Virus record (IMG/VR): IMGVR_UViG_3300028610_003302
Span: 1 to 43,658 of that record
Source of the DNA: a virus
Length of the DNA stretch: 43,658 nt
Direction: 5' to 3' (one strand)
The translations under genes were made by a program, and so were the position numbers. The notes under the pieces were generated by a model that worked only from the letters and a program-made list of their open reading frames with translations, was not told the DNA's origin and searched no databases. Numbering within the stretch: position 1 is the first letter of the stretch; each line of letters begins with the position of its first letter. Below are positions 1-6,500 of the stretch, piece after piece.

Positions 1-304
1 TGTTCATAAACATAATAGTTACAGAACCCTCGTCATTATGCTGATTAACATTATTATCCTGATAAGACGATACTGCCAAATCTATTACGCCATCCCCATC
101 TAAATCTCCAATTGATTCTATGTAAAATCCAAACATATCACCTGCAAAAAGTCCAAGTGTTGTACCATCAGATGTTACAGTAGTAGCATCAATTACCAAT
201 CTATTATTTATTTCAAGTTCTGCATATGCTGAAGGGATTGTAGATGCTAGAGAGACAACACAGACACTCAAAACTAGTAAAACTGAAAGTGACTTTATCA
301 TCAT
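1..304 (-). CDS. Secreted FG-GAP (integrin-like) repeat protein, C-terminus cut by window edge
   Basis: Only the first 101 codons lie in the window. The frame opens with two adjacent ATGs (304 and 301), giving a signal peptide: basic MMIK, a hydrophobic stretch LSVLLVLSVCVVSLAS, and a probable cleavage after SAYA near residue 28. The mature part contains IGDLDGDGVIDLAVSS followed by EGSVTIMF, the calcium-binding DxDxDG and strand pattern of an FG-GAP/integrin-alpha blade. A secreted beta-propeller with several blades is expected beyond the edge. The first ATG overlaps the stop of the zinc-ribbon gene to its right (ATGA), so the two are cotranscribed. It could be a viral adhesion or cell-surface protein, or the start of host sequence; the window does not decide. 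The fold is well supported, the role is unknown. Confidence 0.75.
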   Translation of the reverse strand, partial: MMIKSLSVLLVLSVCVVSLASTIPSAYAELEINNRLVIDATTVTSDGTTLGLFAGDMFGFYIESIGDLDGDGVIDLAVSSYQDNNVNQHNDEGSVTIMFMN

Positions 305-441
305 ACCCTCTGCCCACATTTTCTACAACGAGGTTTATCACGGGCTAGTTTTGCCTTGGGATTTTTTCTTGATGAAAACTCATTTTTACATGACTTGCCG
401 TTAAAATTTTGATTTTTACAAGTGTATGTTTTTAGTTTCAA
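301..441 (-). CDS. Small zinc-ribbon protein (46 aa)
   Basis: A short frame starting at TTG 441 encodes a basic 46-residue protein with two Cys pairs: TYTCKNQNFNGKSCKNEF and PRCRKCGQR. Such a four-Cys arrangement would bind one zinc and suggests nucleic-acid or protein binding. Its second half matches the C-terminus of the protein at 29727-30083 in the pattern CKNxFxxxKNPxAxLxxxKPxCxxCGxR, so the two look like paralogues. It overlaps the FG-GAP gene by 4 nt and has a TATA-like TTTAAA at 469-474, about 30 nt upstream of the TTG, with GTAC palindromes on both sides. No ATG is available in frame, so TTG is the only sensible start. Confidence 0.6.
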   Translation of the reverse strand: MKLKTYTCKNQNFNGKSCKNEFSSRKNPKAKLARDKPRCRKCGQRV

Positions 442-442
442 T

Positions 443-493
443 GGTACATTGTACACCAAGCACTGTTATTTAAAATAAATGGTACAACGTACC
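443..493. promoter_or_regulatory. Two GTAC palindromes flanking a TATA-like element
   Basis: GGTACATTGTACACC (443-457) and GGTACAACGTACC (481-493) share the pattern GGTACnnnGTAC; the second is a perfect inverted repeat. Between them lies TTTAAA (469-474). The predicted minus-strand transcription start, about 25 nt from that element, falls inside the first palindrome, the usual position for a repressor operator. This is inference from geometry only. Confidence 0.4.
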
Positions 494-525
494 ACATACA
501 ATTATCATTGAATGTCCCATTCAAA

Positions 526-537
526 AATACCTTTAAG
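526..537 (+). promoter_or_regulatory. Class A promoter box, plus strand
   Basis: AATACCTTTAAG matches the class A box found before many genes here. Transcription would start near 559, giving a short leader before the ATGs at 577 and 601. Confidence 0.45.
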
Positions 538-600
538 GAAATATCAGAAATTATAATTTGTGGTCTTACGGCTCTCATGAACAATATCTTGAAAATAGAG

Positions 601-780
601 ATGATAAATACTGGAGATAAAGTAAAGACTAGTGGATTTTATGAGCCCCTCAATCATGATGATGGGGTATGTCAGATAATTGAGGATGAGAACAATCTGT
701 TTTTGGATAAAGGATCAGAAGCCCCCAAAATACTTAGTTGCCAGCATAATGTAACGTGGAGGCTTAAATCTGGTGAGTAG
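601..780 (+). CDS. Small YjzC-like hypothetical protein (59 aa)
   Basis: The frame is open from a TTG at 508, but the conserved-looking part starts at ATG 601 with INTGDKVKTSGFYEPLNHDD, then LDKGSEAP and ends VTWRLKSGE. The GDK-xxxSGxY start, a central KGxxxP and a terminal W resemble short YjzC-like proteins of unknown function; this is recalled, not searched. The class A box at 526-537 lies inside the longer frame, which argues against the 508 start; ATG 577 (MNNILKIE) is the alternative. The last 66 nt overlap the end of the convergent membrane-protein gene. Function unknown. Confidence 0.5.
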   Translation: MINTGDKVKTSGFYEPLNHDDGVCQIIEDENNLFLDKGSEAPKILSCQHNVTWRLKSGE

Positions 781-1245
781 CTTTTTGAGATATTCATCAA
801 GGTCTTGAAATATTTGAAACGTGATATCCTGGTTTGATTTTAAACCATTTTTGTACAGCTTTAGTCTGACACGAATTGCAACTGTCTGCTCAAAAGATAA
901 TGCACCAAACATTAGTGATTCATGAATCTGCATAAACTCTATTACATCAAGGAGTTCTTTTTTGGAGGGATAGCTAGTGGAAATAGGGGTGTGTTCTCTC
1001 TTTTTTTTAGAGACTGACTTTAACTGCATTAGGGATATCTTGCAAAACCGCCAAAACTTGTAACGAGTGAGATGAATGTCAATTACTACAACAAGAAATG
1101 TAGCCATCCCCATTGCAAGAAGTGTCTCCATCCCAAAGTCAGCTATACTTAGCTGACAGTTAAAAAAAATACAAAAGCTCTTTGAGAAAACTGCAAATAA
1201 TATCAGAATTACAACTAGTGTTAAAATAACTCCAAAGAGTTTCAT
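715..1245 (-). CDS. Membrane protein with two N-terminal helices (176 aa)
   Basis: I do not recognise the family. Residues 1-27 form a hydrophobic helix (FGVILTLVVILILFAVF) and residues about 38-58 a second one (METLLAMGMATFLVVVIDI), followed by a basic cytoplasmic-type tail of about 115 residues rich in Lys and Arg, with helical, possibly coiled-coil character near the end. The ATG at 1245 is 23-24 nt from the class A box at 1266-1277, consistent with a leaderless transcript. It is the leftmost minus-strand gene with that box before the tail module, and its position beside a one-helix peptide and coiled-coil gene is compatible with lysis or membrane remodelling, but no lysis motif is visible. 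Confidence 0.6.
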   Translation of the reverse strand: MKLFGVILTLVVILILFAVFSKSFCIFFNCQLSIADFGMETLLAMGMATFLVVVIDIHLTRYKFWRFCKISLMQLKSVSKKKREHTPISTSYPSKKELLDVIEFMQIHESLMFGALSFEQTVAIRVRLKLYKNGLKSNQDITFQIFQDLDEYLKKLLTRFKPPRYIMLATKYFGGF

Positions 1246-1265
1246 GTTTTAAAATATTAAAAAAT

Positions 1266-1277
1266 CTTAAAGGTATT
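1266..1277 (-). promoter_or_regulatory. Class A promoter box
   Basis: The minus strand reads AATACCTTTAAG. Its core lies about 24 nt from the ATG at 1245. Confidence 0.6.
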
Positions 1278-1322
1278 TGGAGTTATAGCATCGTAATTAA
1301 AATTCCAACAAAGATTCAATAA

Positions 1323-1532
1323 TTATTGAACCCCTACAGTCAGAGATTTTAGTGTCTCTTTGAGTTTTTTTCGTCTGGGCTTTAGACGGAGTTTTGTTTT
1401 ACAACACGGACAAAAAATTCCAGAGTATTGCAAATATTCAGAGCAAGTAGTGCATCGCTTTTGGCCGTTTGCATATCTAAAAATAATAAATTTATCTGCC
1501 TTGTATCTAAGGCATAGTCCTTTGCATGTCAA
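1323..1532 (-). CDS. Zinc-ribbon protein of thaumarchaeal type (69 aa)
   Basis: Reads MTCKGLCLRYKAD near the start, then GQKRCTTCSEYL and FCPCCKTKLRLKPRRKK. Two CxxC pairs (CTTC and CPCC) form a zinc ribbon, with two further cysteines at the N-terminus. From memory, small proteins with this layout (MTCKGxCxRYKA, GQKRC, WCPCC, LRxKPR) are frequent in Nitrosopumilus genomes and are probably DNA-binding regulators; this supports host identity. The start is TTG at 1532, 1 nt after the stop of the coiled-coil frame at 1534-1782, so it is the third frame of a unit transcribed from the class A box at 1894-1905. The very basic C-terminus (KPRRKKLKETLK) fits nucleic-acid binding. Confidence 0.7.
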   Translation of the reverse strand: MTCKGLCLRYKADKFIIFRYANGQKRCTTCSEYLQYSGIFCPCCKTKLRLKPRRKKLKETLKSLTVGVQ

Positions 1533-1533
1533 C

Positions 1534-1782
1534 CTACTTTTTTTGGGGTGGTGGTGCTTCTTTTGGTTTATAGTCTATTTTGTTTTTATCACACAGTTCT
1601 TGCAGGTTTTTTATCTCTGCATCTTTGTTTTGTACCATTTGTGCTAGCTGTATGATTTGGTTTGATAGCTCATCAAAGGTTTTTGTGGAAACTTCGCTTG
1701 CCTTTTGTAGATAAATTACAAGCTCGTTTCTTTTTTGTGCAAGGAATTGTTCAACGCTTAGGTTTTGTTCTTGATTACTTAA
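1534..1782 (-). CDS. Coiled-coil protein without a normal start codon (82 codons)
   Basis: An open frame with convincing composition runs from TTA at 1782: SNQEQNLSVEQFLAQKRNEL, a helical region, then DAEIKNLQELCDKNK and a proline-rich tail ending PPPQKK. It has no ATG, GTG or TTG before the internal Met near the middle (QLAQMVQNKDAE). The frame begins 1 nt after the stop of the one-helix peptide, just as neighbouring genes begin with TTG. A single change of TTG to TTA would explain it; alternatives are a near-cognate start or +1 frameshifting from the peptide gene at its TAA, which would fuse a membrane helix to the coiled coil (about 112 aa, a spanin- or holin-like shape). Position is firm; start and intactness are not. 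Confidence 0.45.
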   Translation of the reverse strand, partial: LSNQEQNLSVEQFLAQKRNELVIYLQKASEVSTKTFDELSNQIIQLAQMVQNKDAEIKNLQELCDKNKIDYKPKEAPPPQKK

Positions 1783-1783
1783 T

Positions 1784-1873
1784 TTATGTCACCGCAATTA
1801 CTAAAGATACCACTGCGATTACAAAACCTGCAACGCCAATTCCACCGACTATTGCTGTATTTGTATCTGCCAT
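1784..1873 (-). CDS. Single-helix membrane peptide (29 aa)
   Basis: MADTNTAIVGG leads into a glycine-rich hydrophobic helix (GVAGFVIAVVSLVIAVT) that ends at TAA. The ATG at 1873 sits 23-24 nt from the class A box at 1894-1905, which argues that this tiny gene is real and translated from a leaderless transcript. It heads a unit with the coiled-coil and zinc-ribbon frames. A short single-helix peptide next to the end of a tail module could be a holin-type or virion-associated membrane peptide; there is no specific motif to prove it. A +1 shift at its stop would extend it into the downstream coiled coil. Confidence 0.6.
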   Translation of the reverse strand: MADTNTAIVGGIGVAGFVIAVVSLVIAVT

Positions 1874-1893
1874 GAATCAAAGTCGATCTCTGG

Positions 1894-1905
1894 TTTAAAG
1901 GTATT
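1894..1905 (-). promoter_or_regulatory. Class A promoter box
   Basis: The minus strand reads AATACCTTTAAA, 23-24 nt from the ATG at 1873. Confidence 0.6.
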
Positions 1906-1916
1906 TTTGAAAAATT

Positions 1917-2903
1917 CTATACTAGATAACCTGAAAATTCAGCCATTGCACTGCCACTATCTAATGTATTTTCAATTTCAATTTTATTAAGTACGCCAGA
2001 GCCTACTAGTGAGAATCCCTTTACATTAAATGGACAATAACCACCAGCACCAAAACCTGCACCACCAATTTCTCTTACACCTGTAAATGTATTAGATGCT
2101 AGACCTATTTTGGCTTTAGAAAATTCTGTAATTGTTGTGTTTATGTTTTTTTGTAATGTTGCAACTATTGAATCGTTTTGAGTAGCACCTGGACCTGGAT
2201 TAGTAATCATTGTAATTTTTGCCTCAAGGAGGAATGCAGTTTTTCCATCAGGTACAGTAAATGTTGCTTTATTTGCAGGAACGCTAATATCAGTAATTAC
2301 ATGGAAATAATTTCCAGTTAATACACGGTCTTGAATAAATCCAATGTCTGTTGCCTCTCCTGTAATATTAGCATCCACTGTAATTGATTGAGCAAGTAAT
2401 GTAGGATCAGTTCCTGTGTCTTCTTCAAATCCCATTAAAGACACACGATAAGTTCCCGATGTGCTTGTACTTGTTAATTCAATTACTTTTACTCCATCCC
2501 CATCAAAAGAATCAATTATTCCACTATCAAACTGTCCTGCATTCCCTGCTGCTGCCCTATTTCCTCCATCTCCCTCAAAATGCCAAGTATAAGTTAAAAC
2601 ATCAACAAGAATACCATCAAATTTTAATTCAACATCTACAGACCTATCAACATCTGCCAATGCTCCAGTTGCAGTAACAACATTTGTTACAGGATATAAT
2701 TTAGCACTAACTAAATAGAATGTTTTTCCAGCAGGAACAATATGGGTAATTTGTACAGCATTTGCGACAAATTCTGCTGAAATTTCTTTGAATAGTTTTC
2801 CATCAAACTGTTTTTTTGATAGATATTCCTTATCCCCCACGTCACCTGCCTCCGCTAGTATCTTTTGTAAAATAGATACTATAGTCATAATTTGCTGAGA
2901 CAT
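1917..2903 (-). CDS. Virion tip/receptor-binding-type structural protein (328 aa)
   Basis: Last gene of the tail module on the minus strand. After a helical N-terminus (QQIMTIVSILQKILAEAGDV) the protein is almost all beta-strand with two similar halves: THIVPAGKTFYLVSAKLYPV near residue 55 and ISVPANKATFTVPDGKTAFL near residue 210, each followed by a domain with an F/Y-rich strand. This two-jellyroll style resembles small tail-tip or head-fibre proteins, but I recognise no family. The ATG at 2903 follows the stop of the upstream gene by 9 nt, so they are cotranscribed. No signal peptide, consistent with a virion component. Host binding is inferred from position beyond the long fibre gene. Confidence 0.55.
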   Translation of the reverse strand: MSQQIMTIVSILQKILAEAGDVGDKEYLSKKQFDGKLFKEISAEFVANAVQITHIVPAGKTFYLVSAKLYPVTNVVTATGALADVDRSVDVELKFDGILVDVLTYTWHFEGDGGNRAAAGNAGQFDSGIIDSFDGDGVKVIELTSTSTSGTYRVSLMGFEEDTGTDPTLLAQSITVDANITGEATDIGFIQDRVLTGNYFHVITDISVPANKATFTVPDGKTAFLLEAKITMITNPGPGATQNDSIVATLQKNINTTITEFSKAKIGLASNTFTGVREIGGAGFGAGGYCPFNVKGFSLVGSGVLNKIEIENTLDSGSAMAEFSGYLV

Positions 2904-2912
2904 ACAACTGTC

Positions 2913-3449
2913 TCATCCTCGCTCTACAACCCAAGCAAGATAATCTCTAACTCTCAAATCACTATTGGCAATAGGATTTATCACACAATAATTATTATTT
3001 GATATTTTGAATGGTCCCAAAGTAATTCGTTGTTGTGTTGCGTTCATATTATTTGCAAGATTACCACCCTGCGTATCAAATCTTTCTGTTCCTGTAGCAG
3101 TATCTGTAGTGGGTGAATCCCAAATTTTGTAATTAGCTGGAACACCATTTACTGTATCGCCTGCTTGTAAAATTAAAATTATAAATGCGTCATTTCCTGA
3201 TAAATTCTGATAAGGTGTTGAATCATCTGCTTCATGAATTGACCTTGATGTACCAACAGAAATATCAACATCATGAATAAGAGGTTTTACAGTATCTATG
3301 TCATTAACACCCAAACTAATTTGTCCACTGGGTTCTGGCGTGCTTCCTGAAGCTCCGCGAAAAAATGGAAGTGAGATAAAATGGTCAGGCAAGTCTTCCT
3401 CTATTTCTGGAGTCTGAAACATAGATAGAGGTAAACCAAAAATGGACAT
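2913..3449 (-). CDS. Putative virion structural protein (178 aa)
   Basis: Family not recognised. The N-terminus has FGLPLSMFQTPEIEEDLP, and the rest is strand-rich with ISLGVNDIDTVKPLIHDVDI and a C-terminal RVRDYLAWVVERG. It shares operon and general beta character with the tip protein downstream and lies just after the giant fibre gene, so it is probably a tail-tip or fibre-associated protein. The ATG at 3449 overlaps the stop of a possible 10-codon leader frame (TAATG), which may couple its translation. Confidence 0.5.
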   Translation of the reverse strand: MSIFGLPLSMFQTPEIEEDLPDHFISLPFFRGASGSTPEPSGQISLGVNDIDTVKPLIHDVDISVGTSRSIHEADDSTPYQNLSGNDAFIILILQAGDTVNGVPANYKIWDSPTTDTATGTERFDTQGGNLANNMNATQQRITLGPFKISNNNYCVINPIANSDLRVRDYLAWVVERG

Positions 3450-3481
3450 TACCCATCATCTTCACCTAGCAGGTTTGTCAT
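3449..3481 (-). CDS. Possible 10-codon leader ORF
   Basis: ATG at 3481 encodes MTNLLGEDDG and stops at a TAA that overlaps the next ATG (TAATG). The class A box at 3502-3513 is about 23 nt from this ATG, whereas it is 55 nt from the ATG of the real gene. The leaderless geometry therefore points to the mini-ORF as the first translated frame. An in-frame ATG at 3499 (16 codons) is too close to the box. Confidence 0.35.
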   Translation of the reverse strand: MTNLLGEDDG

Positions 3482-3501
3482 ACCAAATGGAGTGTTCATT
3501 T

Positions 3502-3513
3502 TTTAAAGGTTTT
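3502..3513 (-). promoter_or_regulatory. Class A-like promoter box
   Basis: The minus strand reads AAAACCTTTAAA. A second similar element, ATCCCTTTAAAC, lies at 3517-3528. Together they would drive the two tip genes separately from the fibre gene. Confidence 0.45.
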
Positions 3514-3546
3514 ATTGTTTAAAGGGATTTTCTCTTTTTTTTTATT

Positions 3547-6500
3547 TTATGTTAAAACTCCATATCCAGCAATCACTTGAGCTCCCCAATCTCCGTTTAT
3601 TTGTCTGACAAATAATGTTAAAACTGAACCAGTATCTAAAAAGCCCATAGCACCCTTATGATCTCCAAAAGCAGCATCTGCTCCTGCTGCTGTTGCTGTA
3701 AGGGATGAAACCATAGGAATTGCATTTGTTCCCGCATTTCCCACAGTAAAACCTGCATTATCTTGAACTACCATTCCTAAAATTGTGGCAGCACTTAATG
3801 GGGATATTTTAAATTTTGTTGTAGGTCCTGTCTCATCAATTAATCCAAATCCCAAACCAGATGTAATTCTTGCAGGAATACTTAGATAACTTCTAACATT
3901 ATTGTTTCCACCATTAATTACTAATGCATCAGTAAGTGTAGCATTATCTGCTCTTACCTGTAAACTCAACTTTCCAGAATCAGTAGGATCTTTGACCTCA
4001 CCAATAATTTGAGCATATATTGTTTCAGTTGGCGAATCTAACAAACTGAAATGAAGAGCACCAACATTATCTCCACCAGCAGGGGATGCATCAATCTTGA
4101 CAAGACTTAGAGTCGCAGATTGATTGCCTGTTCCAGTGGTTCTTTGAACTACAAAATCAGATGATTCAACTTTCATTCTGCTGCCATTTCTAGCAAATAT
4201 TCCTGTGGCTATTGGATCTGCTGCATTATCATTAAAAGTTAAAGTATTACTCAAAATAATATTTGGAGATGTTAGTTGAGTTTGAGTGAATGTGTGTTTT
4301 AGAACCCCTGCAAATTTTAACTGATATTCATCTACTGCATTTGTAACATTGAATAACATGTCACTAGAACGAACTGCAATAGAAGCTTCTGTGACACCGA
4401 TTGTATCCGTATTTGTTGTAAATCTAAGTTTACTCAAAGCAACAATATCTTTTGCAGTTATCATGTCAATTGGCAAGACAGGTAAAAATGAAAGATTTGT
4501 AAATGAGCCTGCTACGCTATTATTAATTATAAATTCAATTTTTGCAGCAGTTGGAACTCCTGAATCAGTTACAAGTACTTTGGAATCGCCATCTACTATT
4601 TCATTTGAAGGAGATCCTATATCACTGAAATTTCTAAGTGCACCACCTGAAAATGCTGTAATGTCTGTTCCGTTACTTTTAATTTCTCCAACAACTAATG
4701 GAGCAGTTGGATCAGATCCTAACTGTAAAACAACACTTGCATTAACAACATCACAAGTAATTGATCCACCACTAGCAGGACTTAATCTAACTCCTAATCC
4801 ACCACTGGCGTTATTTTCAATAAAGTTAAACTGTTTTCCAGTTGGAACATTAAAGTGCAATAAGTTATTTAAATCATCATATCCAATTGTGGGGGTTGCG
4901 CCTGCGCCTGCAAATACAGCATCTAAATCAAAGGAAATGTCTTGAGTGTTTATAATTTTATGATTAAGCATATCAAGACGAAATACATTTGGTGCTGCTT
5001 CTTCAAATCGTGCAATCTCATCTGTAACTGATCTAAAAATATGGGATTGCAAATTATTGACATTATATAATATTCCACCATCAGGATCTGCCTTGTTTTG
5101 AATTGATTGTCCTGCTTGGAAAAAATCAAATGTGGCTGCTCCAGTTACACTAAAGTTGTTATAATTATGGTCAGCAGTCATTGGACCAGTGAACTCACCA
5201 CCTGTACTGCTTCCAGTACTTGTGGCATGAGTCCAAGTTGTACCATTATCAATTGTGTATAAGATAACTGAGATTCTTTGAGCTACTGTATCTGTAATTA
5301 TTGGTGGATTTGTAACACTTGGAGGCCACGTTACAGTAAAACTTCCACCTGTAGTATCAAAAATTACAAAAAGTGATTTGTATTTGCTTAGATTAGCTGA
5401 TATATCAAGCTGTAATTCAATGCTTTTGTCTAATGCGACATGTGTTGGATTAAAAAGATCTCCTCGAATGAGTGTCTTTGCTGGTGGTGTTTGTGTTACT
5501 GCCTCATTAAATCCTAATTCAATTGGTTCTGAAAGTGAGCCCCCACCTCCACTTACAATATTTCCAGTCTTTAGATATGCAGTAAAAAATCCACGTTCAA
5601 ATTCTACCATAAATGAAATACTCTCACCTCCAGATAATGCAGCAAACGCATCTGTTATTGTAACAGCATTTCCCACAGTTGGAACAAATGAGAATGTTCT
5701 ACCACCTGTTGGATCTTGTTTCATTGTAATACTAGATAATGCCAGTTTGTCAGTTGGTGGATTTGTCAAGTCCAATGTTATTGTAGCTGTTCCTACTGTC
5801 ATGGCAACAGAATGACGTGTGCTATCTGTAAAATTTATGGTTTGGTTTGTTGTAACTGTTCCTCTATCTGTCTCTTCTGGAAAGTCTATTGGAAATGATA
5901 TTCCACCACCACCAGTACCCTCTAAACTGACTATAGAAACAACACCCACACTGCTTTTCTTTTTTATTTTTAAAATTGGAGGATCAGTTGTATTATCAAA
6001 AAATACATTTCCTTCTGAATTGCCTACTGTTGCATCAGCAGGTACTGTAATTTGTGAAAACTGGACAAAGTGTGCGCCCATTTTCAAGTCCTTTAGTGCT
6101 TCAATTATTCCACTACTGCCATCATTAAACTGCAAATATGTCTTGAGAGCTCCAGCAGTTGCTGTCTGGTCTCGTACTCTAAACCTCATACTTCCTGATT
6201 CATTAGTGATATCAGATTCTTCTTGGTCTACAATTATTTTTGCAAATTCTTCTACAGCTCCTATGCCACCAGCATCATTTGTAGTAGCATCAAAATTTAT
6301 GTCACCAATATTTTTTACCGTACCAGTTGGAGGAACTGATCCAACAATAGCACGAAGTTCAATCTCAGGTGCAATAAAGCCAGCAGTAGGAGTTTCTGAG
6401 GAAAATCTCAGTATTTGTGAAGAGTCGGCATTTACAACTAGTCGTACGTTATCAAGTATTCCATCATTAGTTGTACTTAGTGTAATGATAGAGTCTTCTT

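Noticed and set aside
1360-1898. Plus-strand frames at 1360-1647 and 1662-1898
   Set aside because: Antisense to the zinc-ribbon, coiled-coil and helix-peptide genes; the class A box at 1894-1905 points to the minus strand.
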